DNA of 64,000 bases from Paraburkholderia sp. PGU19 (GTDB taxonomy: Bacteria; Pseudomonadota; Gammaproteobacteria; Burkholderiales; Burkholderiaceae). Shown piece by piece: positions 1 to 7,500 of this stretch. The notes under the pieces were generated by a model. The model was given only the letters and a program-made list of their open reading frames with translations. It had not been told where the DNA came from and did not search any database. Where the stretch lies: positions 806,001 through 870,000 of the forward strand of contig NZ_AP023181.1 in NCBI RefSeq assembly GCF_013426915.1, given 5' to 3'. How positions within the stretch are numbered: position 1 is the first letter of the stretch; every line of letters begins with the position of its first letter. Made by a program: the position numbers and the translations under genes.

Positions 1-160
1 GTACGTAAAAACCCTTGTACGTCAGCGACTCGCGCTCTGCTTCCCAGGGAAATCCTGACGCTTCAAATCAGCATTTCCTGAGCACACAATCCGCCGCCGC
101 CGATTGGTGCTGCATCGTGTTAGCCCTAGCATTGGGTCATCGGGCATGGGGGAGACGCAC

Positions 161-370
161 ATGTATGACGACGCTTCGAACGCACTGCCGCTGTACGTGA
201 TCGATTTGCGCGCGTGGATCAGCGACTGGTACGACCATGCGTTCAAGGTGGGACTCGTTCACCCGCCCTTTACGCTCGACGAATCGACAGCCGACCGGCT
301 CGAAGGTTATTTCAAGGCGGGACTGACGCCGGCCGAGGGCGCGATTGCGTTTTTCGGCGTCGTGCATTGA
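161..370 (+). CDS. hypothetical protein, 69 aa
   Basis: Small acidic protein that I do not recognise. Aromatic and aliphatic residues dominate (VIDLRAWISDWYDHAF near residues 13-28) and no signal peptide or long membrane segment is visible. The ATG at 161 is chosen because GGGGGAG lies 6 bases upstream; the in-frame ATG at 146 overlaps that ribosome site. The stop at 368-370 is 9 bases before the next small gene, so the two are probably co-transcribed. Coding potential rests on the good ribosome site and the tight pairing with the downstream ORF; function is unknown. Confidence 0.6.
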   Translation: MYDDASNALPLYVIDLRAWISDWYDHAFKVGLVHPPFTLDESTADRLEGYFKAGLTPAEGAIAFFGVVH

Positions 371-379
371 GGGTTGGGC

Positions 380-664
380 ATGAGATTCGACGAATTCGAC
401 GCGCGCCTGTCGCGGCTGCTACGGGCGCTGCCCGACGGGACCATCGCCGAACTGACGGACGGCATGATCGCGTGGTGGGGTGGCGCGCGGACCATCTACG
501 CCTGGATCGGCGACGGCGGCCGCAACCAGCCGGGTGCACGCGAACTCGACCTGGCCGACGACTGGGGCCAGTTCCACGACTGGCTCGCGGCATGGATCGA
601 CGAGCCGCGCTTCAGCACGCGGCCCGAGAAGCTCGGCCGCGATACCGCGCAGACGGACGCGTGA
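380..664 (+). CDS. hypothetical protein, 94 aa
   Basis: Small acidic, tryptophan-rich protein (WWGG near residue 33 and W-x(2)-W pairs near 67-73) that I do not recognise. It follows the 69-aa ORF after 9 bases and is probably in the same transcript. The start is taken as ATG 380; a TTG at 374 in the same frame would add two residues. There are no membrane segments or metal motifs. It converges on the universal stress protein gene, whose stop is 46 bases away. A real but uncharacterised gene is likely because it has strongly GC-rich third positions typical of the neighbourhood. Confidence 0.6.
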   Translation: MRFDEFDARLSRLLRALPDGTIAELTDGMIAWWGGARTIYAWIGDGGRNQPGARELDLADDWGQFHDWLAAWIDEPRFSTRPEKLGRDTAQTDA

Positions 665-710
665 CGCGCGTTCTTCACGCGCCACACCTGCCGCGCCTGC
701 GTTTTAGACC

Positions 711-1196
711 TCACACGAACGGCGCTTCATCCGCCGCATGCTGCTCGGTCTTTGCGACGCGCTTCTTCATCGACGCCGGATCGCGCACGATCGTCACCGC
801 GCACGGCGCATAGGCGAGCACCTGACGCGCGACGGAGCCGATCAGCCAGCGGTCGAACGGCGTATGCCCGCGATGCCCGACGACGAGATGATCGATGCCG
901 TGCTGCTCCGCGTAGAGCACGATCTCTTTCGCCGGCTGGCCGATCACGAGATCGAACTCGGCGTGATCGTTCGATGACGTGAGCTTCGCCTTGATGTCGT
1001 CGAGCACTTCGTTCGCGTGACGCAACTCGTAGTCGACCATTTCCTTTCTTTCGAGCTCGATCGCGCCCCAGTCCGGCGCGCGCGCGACGACGAGCACATG
1101 CAGGCGCGCATCGAAGCGCTTCGCCAGATCGACTGCGAACGCGACGGCGTGCCGCGCGGACGGCGAGCCGTCATAACCTGCCAGGATGTTCTGCAT
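711..1196 (-). CDS. universal stress protein (UspA family)
   Basis: 161 aa with one Usp domain: N-terminal beta strand MQNILAGYDGS with the conserved early Asp, then the ATP-binding signature G-x2-G-x9-G-S at residues 107-121 (GHRG ... GS) and the hydrophobic strand CAVTIVRD. Family members are cytoplasmic dimers that bind ATP and are induced by starvation or stress; the role here is inferred from the family. The start is supported by AAGGGAG 6 bases upstream of the ATG. The ~20-residue charged C-terminal tail extends past the usual ~140-145 aa domain. It is probably monocistronic, with its own promoter in the 60 bases before the small minus-strand gene. Confidence 0.92.
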   Translation of the reverse strand: MQNILAGYDGSPSARHAVAFAVDLAKRFDARLHVLVVARAPDWGAIELERKEMVDYELRHANEVLDDIKAKLTSSNDHAEFDLVIGQPAKEIVLYAEQHGIDHLVVGHRGHTPFDRWLIGSVARQVLAYAPCAVTIVRDPASMKKRVAKTEQHAADEAPFV

Positions 1197-1258
1197 GATT
1201 CGCTCCCTTCCGGTTTGAACCGGTGCGAGCCTTGATTGAGCGACGCGTTTGCTGTTGG

Positions 1259-1423
1259 TCAGTTGTCGTCGCTTCGGCTCGGAAGATGCTCGTGCGGGAC
1301 GGGCTCGGCCGCGTCGGCGTCGGGAAGGTCGTCTTTCGCGGGCTTGGCCGGCTGCTTGCCGGATGTGGTTTGCGCGGGGTCGAGGGGTTTGGCGGTCGGC
1401 TCAGCGGACGGATCGGAGGGCAT
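1259..1423 (-). CDS. small proline/acid-rich protein, 54 aa
   Basis: A 54-codon reading frame on the minus strand starts with ATG at 1423 behind a strong AGGAG 7 bases upstream and ends in TGA at 1259-1261. The peptide is low-complexity and hydrophilic, rich in Pro, Ala, Lys and Asp, beginning MPSDPSAEPTAK and ending HLPSRSDDN. It lacks hydrophobic core residues, so it is probably disordered. It lies 62 bases upstream of the universal stress protein on the same strand and could be co-transcribed with it. Function is unknown. Support is the ribosome site and a composition typical of short Burkholderia disordered proteins; no homology was tested. Confidence 0.55.
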   Translation of the reverse strand: MPSDPSAEPTAKPLDPAQTTSGKQPAKPAKDDLPDADAAEPVPHEHLPSRSDDN

Positions 1424-1579
1424 GTTGTGCTCCTGCGCTGAAGATTGCTGTAGTTTCCATGATAGACCGCATTGCGGCGGCTGTTTGCGCGAAACACTGG
1501 CCCGGCAAGACGCGCGTTGCGGCGCTGCGCAAAACGGCGCGCACGGGCGCGGGCATGAACGGTGTGCGCCCGTCGCAGC

Positions 1580-1594
1580 AGGATCGTCCTAGTC
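1580..1594 (+). promoter_or_regulatory. 15-bp motif shared with the paralogous GNAT gene (37375-37389)
   Basis: AGGATCGTCCTAGTC occurs here 53 bases before the GTG of the GNAT gene and again, letter for letter, 57 bases before the GTG of its paralogue. It contains a short inverted repeat AGGA-TCG-TCCT. Conservation of site and spacing upstream of two diverged paralogues suggests an operator or promoter element; the binding factor is unknown. Confidence 0.45.
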
Positions 1595-1647
1595 TTCGCG
1601 CCGACGAAATGACACAGTAACGGGCGTATCCAGCCAGAGGAGCTTTC

Positions 1648-2550
1648 GTGTCCACGCCCGAACCGCTTTCCGCCCTTTCCACGCTTTCCACCCTTGCCAC
1701 CGTTACCTTCCGGCCTTTCACGCCCGACGACATCGCCGCCGCGCACGCGCTGTCGCTCGAGGTCAAGTGGCCGCATCGCGCCGACGACTGGCGCCTGGTC
1801 GCCGATGCCGGCAGCGGTTTTGTCGCGCTGAGTGGGGACCGCATCGTCGGCACGGCGCTGTGCTGGAAGTACGGCGAGGACGGTGCGTCGCTCGGGATGG
1901 TGATCGTCTCGCCGGATCAGCAAGGGCGAGGCATTGGACGCGAGTTGATGGAGCGTCTGCTCGAAATGCTCGGCAGCCGGACCACAGTGTTGCACGCAAC
2001 GCCGGCCGGCCAGCCGCTGTACGAGAAGCTCGGCTTCCGCGCAATCGGCACGATCAACCAGCACCAGGCCACCGACTTTCGCGTCCCGCAGATCGTGCTG
2101 AAACCGGGCGAGCAACTGCGCCCCTTGCAAGCCGCCGACACGCCCCGCCTGATCGACCTTGCTTCGCGCGCGAGCGGCCTCGATCGCAGTGCGCTGCTGC
2201 CTGCTCTGCTCGATGTTGCGCGAGGCGTTGCGCTCGAGCGGGATGGTGTGGTGCTCGGTTTCGCATTGCTGCGGCCGTTTGGCCGTGGACACGCGATCGG
2301 CCCTGTCGTAGTAGAGCACTCCGCAGACGAATCGACGCGCCGTGCGCAAGCGCTGATCGCGCATTGTCTCGCGGCGAACGCGGGCGCATTCACCCGCATC
2401 GACACGCCCGGCGACAGCGGCCTTACGTCCTGGCTCGAAGAACTGGGCCTCAAATGCGTCGACACTGTGATCAAGATGTCCCGCAACGGCACGCCCGCAA
2501 GCGATCCTTCCGTCGTGCAGTTCGCTATCGTCAATCAGGCACTTGGTTAA
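1648..2550 (+). CDS. GNAT acetyltransferase with C-terminal YitH-like domain
   Basis: 300 aa. Residues ~20-130 form a GNAT fold with the acetyl-CoA pyrophosphate-binding segment QQGRGIGREL at 91-100 (Q/R-x-x-G-x-G). The C-terminal half (~160-300) matches the second acetyltransferase-like domain seen in YitH-type proteins (Acetyltransf_18). Acceptor substrate is unknown. The GTG start is preceded by GAGGAG and matches the start of the paralogue at 37447. The stop is 3 bases before the 2-hydroxyacid dehydrogenase, so the two are an operon. It shares the upstream 15-bp motif with the paralogue, which implies a common control. Confidence 0.85.
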   Translation: MSTPEPLSALSTLSTLATVTFRPFTPDDIAAAHALSLEVKWPHRADDWRLVADAGSGFVALSGDRIVGTALCWKYGEDGASLGMVIVSPDQQGRGIGRELMERLLEMLGSRTTVLHATPAGQPLYEKLGFRAIGTINQHQATDFRVPQIVLKPGEQLRPLQAADTPRLIDLASRASGLDRSALLPALLDVARGVALERDGVVLGFALLRPFGRGHAIGPVVVEHSADESTRRAQALIAHCLAANAGAFTRIDTPGDSGLTSWLEELGLKCVDTVIKMSRNGTPASDPSVVQFAIVNQALG

Positions 2551-2553
2551 ATC

Positions 2554-3480
2554 ATGACGCTTCTCTACAAGGCCGATCCTGAGCGCGGCAAGTTATGGGC
2601 GCAGCACTTCGCGCAAAAGGCGCCGGAGATTCCCTTTCGGCTGTGGCCGGACGTCGGCGACCCGGCGGCCGTGCGTTATCTCGCCGCGTGGCAGCCACCT
2701 GACGACCCGGCGCGCACGTTGCCGAATCTCGAAGTGATCTTTTCGGTGGGCGCGGGCATCGATCAGTTCGATCTGTCGCGAGTGCCGCCGCATATTGCTG
2801 TGGTACGGATGATCGAGCCAGGGATCGTCGAAGGCATGGTGGAGTACGTGACACAGGCCGTGCTGACTATTCATCGCGATCTGTTCGATTATGTTTTGCA
2901 GCAGCGACAGCGGGTCTGGCGTGAGATGCCCGTGCGGGCGGCTTCGACGCGGCGTGTCGGCGTGCTGGGGCTTGGGATGTTGGGCACTGCCGTGCTGGAG
3001 CGTCTACGGTTGTTTGGGTTTCCGTGTGCGGGGTGGAGTCGCTCTGAGCATCGGTTAGAGGGCGTTGAGTGTTTTGCGGGTGTGCAGGCGCTCGATGCGT
3101 TTCTTGCCCGGACGGATGTGCTTGTGTGCTTGCTGCCGCTTACGGATGCGACGCGTGGGCTGCTCGATAAGCGTCTGTTCGGCAAGCTGCCGAAAGGGGC
3201 TTCGTTCGTTAATGTGGGGCGCGGGGCGCAGGTTGATCAGCAGGATCTGCTCGATGCGCTCGATAGCGGGCAGTTGCAGAATGCCATTCTTGATGTGACT
3301 GATCCGGAGCCGTTGCCGGATTCACATCCGTTCTGGACGCATCCGCGGGTGAGGATTACGCCGCATATTGCTAGTGCTACTCGGCCTGAGGGCGCTGTTG
3401 ATGTGGTTTTGGAGAATATTCGGCGGTGGCGCGATGGGGTGCCGATGGTTGGGGAGATTGATCGGAGTCGAGGGTATTAA
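2554..3480 (+). CDS. ghrA: D-2-hydroxyacid dehydrogenase, glyoxylate/hydroxypyruvate reductase A type
   Basis: 308 aa, the usual GhrA length. NAD(P)-binding GLGMLG at 139-144. The catalytic Arg-Glu-His set of the family is visible as R223 (in VGRGAQVD), E252 (in DPEPLP) and H271 (in TPHIAS). The family reduces glyoxylate to glycolate and hydroxypyruvate to glycerate in the cytoplasm. It is translationally close to the GNAT gene (3-base gap). The last ~450 bases are unusually G+T-rich on this strand compared with the first half, and the inverted-repeat element begins immediately after the stop. The exact 2-oxoacid is uncertain; the GhrA subfamily is favoured by length and motif layout. Confidence 0.85.
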   Translation: MTLLYKADPERGKLWAQHFAQKAPEIPFRLWPDVGDPAAVRYLAAWQPPDDPARTLPNLEVIFSVGAGIDQFDLSRVPPHIAVVRMIEPGIVEGMVEYVTQAVLTIHRDLFDYVLQQRQRVWREMPVRAASTRRVGVLGLGMLGTAVLERLRLFGFPCAGWSRSEHRLEGVECFAGVQALDAFLARTDVLVCLLPLTDATRGLLDKRLFGKLPKGASFVNVGRGAQVDQQDLLDALDSGQLQNAILDVTDPEPLPDSHPFWTHPRVRITPHIASATRPEGAVDVVLENIRRWRDGVPMVGEIDRSRGY

Positions 3481-3484
3481 GGGG

Positions 3485-4354
3485 TTTTTGTCTGCGACGC
3501 TGGGGTGGGGGGTTTGCCTTTGCGGTGCAGGCGTTGCCGTTGCCGTTTGGCGTTTTGGCCTTTGCGCTGGCATCCGCGTTTTGCCTTTGCGCTGGCGTCC
3601 GCGTTTTGCCTTTGCGCTGGCGTCCGCGTTTTGTTAGCGTGCTTCAAGCGTCGCCCCTGTGCGGGGCGGCACCTACTTTTCTTTGCCGCCGCAAAGAAAA
3701 GTAGGCAAAAGAAAGCGGCTCACACCGCCAATTCTTCTTCCTGCCTGAGGGCCCCCGAAGGGTCTTACACTTCACACGGCAACCACGTGACCCACGTTCG
3801 TTGCCAGCGCTCTTGCGGTGCGCCTCACCCGCTCCACGCACCCGCGTTGCGGCACGCCGTACCAGATAGTCCACTGCCGCCCAGGTGGCAAACTGTGTGT
3901 AGGCCGTAGTACTGCACACGCCTCACTTCGGACCGATAGCGCACGCGTTCCACCCTGTAAGAGCGCCAGGCTATACGACGCGACAGCCTACACACAGTTT
4001 GCCACCTTGGCGGCACATACCAGTCGCTGCCTCTAGCTCGTGTACGGGTGTTTGAAGTGGGTGAGGCGCTCATTCGAAGCGTTGGCAACGCACGCGAACA
4101 GAAATGTTGCCGTGTGAAGCGTAAGACCCTTTGGGGGCCCTCAGGCAAGAAGAAAGGTTGGCGGTGTGAGCCGCTTTCTTTTGCCTACTTTTCTTTGCGG
4201 CGGCAAAGAAAAGTAGGTGCCGCCCCGCACAGGGGCGACGCGTGAAGCACGCTAACGAATCGCGGATGCCAGCACAAAGGCAAACACACCTCCCGGCTCA
4301 ACCCAACTGCCAGCGCAGAATCCAAACCACCGCCCAGCGTCGCAGACAAAAAAC
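3485..4354. repeat. intergenic inverted-repeat element, copy 1 (alpha-core-beta orientation)
   Basis: This gene-free kilobase is one copy of a complex repeat. Outer ends carry an inverted TTGTCTGCGACGCTGGG (3488-3504 and complement 4333-4349). Inside come 25-bp tandem units, a CGCCCC/GGGGCG hairpin, and a perfect 15-bp stem CCTACTTTTCTTTGC with a 4-base loop (3672-3705). The mirror copy of that stem is at 4184-4217. The arms also carry a 29-base inner inverted repeat (3876-3904 against 3986-4014, one mismatch) around a ~80-base spacer. The left arm is of type alpha and the right arm is type beta inverted; they share outer ~150 bases but differ in the middle. The left end lies 7 bases after the ghrA stop codon. 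I do not recognise a named family. Confidence 0.85.
3559..3633 (+). repeat. three tandem 25-bp units
   Basis: Three consecutive 25-bp units starting CCTTTGCGCTGG and ending CCGCGTTTTG, at 3559, 3584 and 3609; the second and third are identical and the first differs by one base. Single or double degenerate units of the same sequence flank the other arms (near 4261-4284, 22753-22775, 24695-24712, 41668-41690, 42319-42370). Confidence 0.9.
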
Positions 4355-4507
4355 CCCCGCCACAGCACAAAATGCTGCCCCCACCCCCCAAAAAACCACA
4401 TCCGCATCATTAGAAGATTGATTTGGCGAATCACGCGCCAACCCCCTCTCTGTAGTATGAAACGGTCCGCCTCCCACCCGCGATAGCGAAGAAACGAGAC
4501 CCACCCC

Positions 4508-5917
4508 ATGCCAAACCGATCCCTCATCGAATCCGACCGCAAACACCTGATCCACCCCGTCGTCAGCTATCGCGCGCACGAAGCGCGCGGCGTCACCGTG
4601 CTGGACTCCGCGCAAGGCGTCTACCTCCGCGACATCGACGGAAACGAACTGCTCGACGCGTTCTCCGGCCTCTGGTGCGTCAACACCGGCTACGGCCATC
4701 AAAGCATCGTCGACGCAGCGACACGACAACTGCAACGCCTCCCCTACGCGACAGGCTACTTCCACTTCGGCTCCGAGCCCGCCATCGAACTCGCCGCCAA
4801 GCTGGTCGAACTCGCGCCCGCGTCGCTGCAGCACGTGTACTTCACGCTCGGTGGATCGGATGCCGTCGACTCCGCGCTGCGCTTCATCACGCACTACTTC
4901 AACGCGACAGGCCGTCCGTCGAAAAAGCACATCATCGCGCTGCAACGCGGCTATCACGGCTCGTCGTCGATCGGCGCCGGCCTCACCGCGCTGCCCGCGT
5001 TCCATCGCAACTTCGACGTGCCGCTGCCCACGCAACATCACATCCCGTCGCCCTACGCGTACCGCAATGATTTCGCCGACGACACCGCCCTGATCGCCGC
5101 CTCCGTCGCCGCGCTCGAAGCGAAAGTCGAAGCTCTCGGCGCGGACAACGTCGCCGCCTTCTTCTGCGAGCCGATCCAGGGCTCGGGTGGCGTCATCGTG
5201 CCGCCCGTCGGCTGGTTGAAGGCGATGCGCGAGGCCTGCCGCAAGCTCGGCATCCTGTTCGTCGCCGACGAAGTCATTACAGGCTTCGGCCGCACAGGGC
5301 CGCTGTTCGCGTGCGAAGCGGAAGGCGTCGAGCCGGACCTGATGACGGTCGCCAAGGGCCTCACGGCGGGCTATGCGCCGATGGGCGCGGTACTGATGTC
5401 GGACGGCGTCTATCAGGGCATCGCCGACGGCGGCGACGTCGCGGCGGCGATCGGCCACGGGCACACGTACTCGGCGCACCCCGTGAGCGCCGCGATCGGC
5501 CTCGAAGTGATGCGCCTCTATCAGGAAGGCGGCCTCCTCGCGAACGGCGTCGCGCGTGCGCCGCGCTTCGCGCAAGGGCTCGATGCGCTGCTCGCGCATC
5601 CCCTCGTCGGCGATTCGCGGCATCGCGGCCTGTTAGGCGCGCTCGAACTCGTCGCCGACAAGGACACGAAACAGGGCTTCGATGCGGCGCTGAAACTGCC
5701 GGACCGCATTGCTGCCGCTGCATATTCGAACGGCCTCGTGTTCCGCGCGTTCGGCGACAACATCCTCGGTTTCGCGCCCGCGCTGTGCTACACGGAAAGC
5801 GAGTTCGACCTGCTGTTCGAGCGCCTCGAAAAGACGCTCGACGACGTGCTCGCGCAAGCCGACGTGCGCGCCGCACTGAAGGGTTCGATCGAATTTAAAC
5901 GCCGCGCGGCTGCGTGA
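4508..5917 (+). CDS. class III pyridoxal-phosphate aminotransferase
   Basis: 469 aa, typical for omega-amine:pyruvate or beta-alanine-type class III transaminases. The PLP-binding Asp is in VADEVITGFGRTG (252-264) and the Schiff-base lysine is K283 in TVAKGLTAGYAP; the glycine-rich phosphate site GGSDAVDSA is near 115-123. It transfers an amino group from an amine or omega-amino acid to a 2-oxoacid in the cytoplasm. It is followed 44 bases later by an Lrp/AsnC regulator on the same strand, and the island downstream holds a matching semialdehyde dehydrogenase and deacylase. The amine substrate cannot be told from sequence; a DoeD-like role in an ectoine-type pathway is one option. The ribosome site is weak. 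Confidence 0.9.
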   Translation: MPNRSLIESDRKHLIHPVVSYRAHEARGVTVLDSAQGVYLRDIDGNELLDAFSGLWCVNTGYGHQSIVDAATRQLQRLPYATGYFHFGSEPAIELAAKLVELAPASLQHVYFTLGGSDAVDSALRFITHYFNATGRPSKKHIIALQRGYHGSSSIGAGLTALPAFHRNFDVPLPTQHHIPSPYAYRNDFADDTALIAASVAALEAKVEALGADNVAAFFCEPIQGSGGVIVPPVGWLKAMREACRKLGILFVADEVITGFGRTGPLFACEAEGVEPDLMTVAKGLTAGYAPMGAVLMSDGVYQGIADGGDVAAAIGHGHTYSAHPVSAAIGLEVMRLYQEGGLLANGVARAPRFAQGLDALLAHPLVGDSRHRGLLGALELVADKDTKQGFDAALKLPDRIAAAAYSNGLVFRAFGDNILGFAPALCYTESEFDLLFERLEKTLDDVLAQADVRAALKGSIEFKRRAAA

Positions 5918-5961
5918 TAACATCGACCGACCCTTCGACATGCGGGACCGACCGACTCACG

Positions 5962-6459
5962 ATGAGCACCGACTGCAAGCTGGACCGAATCGATTTGCGC
6001 ATCCTCTCGCAGTTGCAAAAGCGAGGGCGAATCACGAACGTCGAGCTGGCCGACGCAGTCGGGCTGTCGCCGAGTCCTTGTCTGATCCGCGTGAAGCGTC
6101 TGGAGAAGGCGGGTTACATCATCGGGTACGGCGCGCAGATCCAGCTCGAAAAGCTCGGCGATGTGCAGATCGTGTTCACGGAAGTCACGCTCGCCGACCA
6201 TCGCCGCGAAGATTTCATCAAGTTCGTCAACGCGATCAAAGATGTCGACGAGATCGTCGAATGCCATCTGGCGAGCGGCGGCTACGACTACCTGCTCAAG
6301 TTCATTACGCGCAGCGTCAGTCACTATCAGAGCATCATCGAAGGGCTGCTGGAGCGCGATATCGGCATCGAAAAGTATTTCAGCTACGTCATCATCAAGA
6401 CGCCGTTCGTCAAGACGCACTACCCGCTCGAAACACTCTTCTCACAGAACCATCATTGA
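5962..6459 (+). CDS. Lrp/AsnC family transcriptional regulator
   Basis: 165 aa. An N-terminal winged helix-turn-helix (residues ~5-55: KLDRIDLRILSQLQ ... TNVELADAVGLS) is followed by the RAM/AsnC ligand domain with the conserved GYDYLLKF segment near 108-115. Family members bind amino acids and form dimers to hexadecamers on DNA. ATG 5962 is chosen because it gives the standard N-terminus; a GTG at 5914 would overlap the aminotransferase stop. Adjacent to a transaminase, it probably controls that gene in response to its substrate. Its last 7 bases overlap the end of the convergent LysR gene. Confidence 0.92.
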   Translation: MSTDCKLDRIDLRILSQLQKRGRITNVELADAVGLSPSPCLIRVKRLEKAGYIIGYGAQIQLEKLGDVQIVFTEVTLADHRREDFIKFVNAIKDVDEIVECHLASGGYDYLLKFITRSVSHYQSIIEGLLERDIGIEKYFSYVIIKTPFVKTHYPLETLFSQNHH

Positions 6460-7370
6460 GGCGCTGCGGGTGCGGCGAGGCGGCCAAACTCGTCCGCCAG
6501 AAAATCGACGCACACGCGCACCTTCGCCGACGACGCCAGCCGCGCCGGATACACGGCCCACACATTGGCCGGCTGCGTGACGCCGGGCAGCACCTGCACG
6601 AGCGCGCCCGAATCCAGCAGCGCGCGCACATCCCACATCGAACGCAACACGATGCCGCGCGCCGCGAGCGCCCATTGCACGGCCACTTCGCCGTGATTGG
6701 TCGACAGCGGCCCCGTCACCTTGACGGAGACGGTCTCGCCGCGCTCCGTCAGACGCCAGATGCCGAACGGATGGTCGCGTTCCTTGATCGCGAGGCAATG
6801 ATGCGTGCCGAGGTCCGCAAGCTGACGCGGCGTGCCGTGACGCTTCAGGTATTCCGGCGACGCGCACAGCACGCGATGGTTCTCCGCAAGGCGCTTCGCG
6901 ATCAGATGCGGCGCGATGTCGTCGCCGATACGAATGTCGAGATCGAAGCCTTCGCCTGCCACATCGACGATGCGGTCGAACAGGTCGAGCCGCACGCTCA
7001 GTTGCGGATAGCGCTCGGTGAGCCGCGCCAGCGCCGGCGCCACGACGTGACGCCCGAAGCCGAAGCTGCTGGAGATGCGCAACGTGCCGCGCGGCACGCG
7101 GCGCGTGGTCGACACGTCTTCGACCAGCCGGTCGACGTCGTCGAGAATCTTTTCGGCCCACGCGTACACGCGCTCGCCCGCCTCCGTGATCGCGACGCGG
7201 CGCGTCGACCGATGAAAGAGCCGCGTGCCCAGATCCGCTTCGAGCATGTTCACGCGCTTGCTGACATACGCCGCCGACACCGACAGCGCATCCGCCGCCG
7301 CGCTGAAGCTGGCTTTGCGGGCGACGGTGCAGAACACGCGCAGGTCGTCGAGGTTCGGCGATTTATTCAC
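6453..7370 (-). CDS. LysR family regulator, divergent from D-malate/tartrate dehydrogenase
   Basis: 305 aa. N-terminal LysR helix-turn-helix (residues ~1-60, NLDDLRVFCTVARKASFSAA with AYVSKRVNMLE), then the substrate-binding effector domain (~90-295). It is divergently transcribed from the beta-decarboxylating dehydrogenase with a 130-base shared promoter region holding a TTAACCG/CGGTTAA inverted repeat. This is the classic layout of a LysR activator and its target; DmlR over dmlA in E. coli is the parallel. The effector is likely D-malate, tartrate or a related hydroxyacid, by inference. The 3' end overlaps the Lrp gene by 7 bases. Confidence 0.9.
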   Translation of the reverse strand: MNKSPNLDDLRVFCTVARKASFSAAADALSVSAAYVSKRVNMLEADLGTRLFHRSTRRVAITEAGERVYAWAEKILDDVDRLVEDVSTTRRVPRGTLRISSSFGFGRHVVAPALARLTERYPQLSVRLDLFDRIVDVAGEGFDLDIRIGDDIAPHLIAKRLAENHRVLCASPEYLKRHGTPRQLADLGTHHCLAIKERDHPFGIWRLTERGETVSVKVTGPLSTNHGEVAVQWALAARGIVLRSMWDVRALLDSGALVQVLPGVTQPANVWAVYPARLASSAKVRVCVDFLADEFGRLAAPAAPQ

Positions 7371-7387
7371 AGTTCGTGCATAGTGGC

Positions 7388-7418
7388 TTAACCGAAAGCG
7401 CGATTTTATGACGGTTAA
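7388..7418. promoter_or_regulatory. candidate LysR operator between LysR and dehydrogenase genes
   Basis: TTAACCG (7388-7394) and its reverse complement CGGTTAA (7412-7418) are separated by 17 bases, centred between the divergent genes. A perfect 7-bp inverted repeat in a LysR-type intergenic region is the expected place for the regulator site. No binding data; arm sequence does not itself name the factor. Confidence 0.5.
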
Positions 7419-7500
7419 TCAGGAATAGACTAGTCGTTAGTGAACGCTGGGCCTGAATGACCCGAACCCTTTCCGACATTTTCCCGACGAGGAGACGCAT

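Noticed and set aside
3559..3633. Tandem 25-bp units considered as a CRISPR array
   Set aside because: The units are contiguous with no unique spacers and no cas genes are present.
3505..3909. 134-aa frame across repeat copy 1 and similar frames ending in the stem-loop (22607-22963, 42038-42394)
   Set aside because: They translate the same hairpin DNA into basic, low-complexity peptides in several frames; no consistent start or ribosome site.
4048..4245. 65-aa frame in the beta arm of repeat copy 1, with a similar frame on the minus strand of copy 3 (41702-41899)
   Set aside because: Similarity follows from the DNA repeat itself. Differences fall at all codon positions, the frame runs through the perfect stem-loop, and no ribosome site is evident.
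4298..5623. 441-codon frame antisense to the aminotransferase and running into repeat copy 1
   Set aside because: Antisense to a well-conserved transaminase and partly in repeat DNA; composition is that of a shadow frame.
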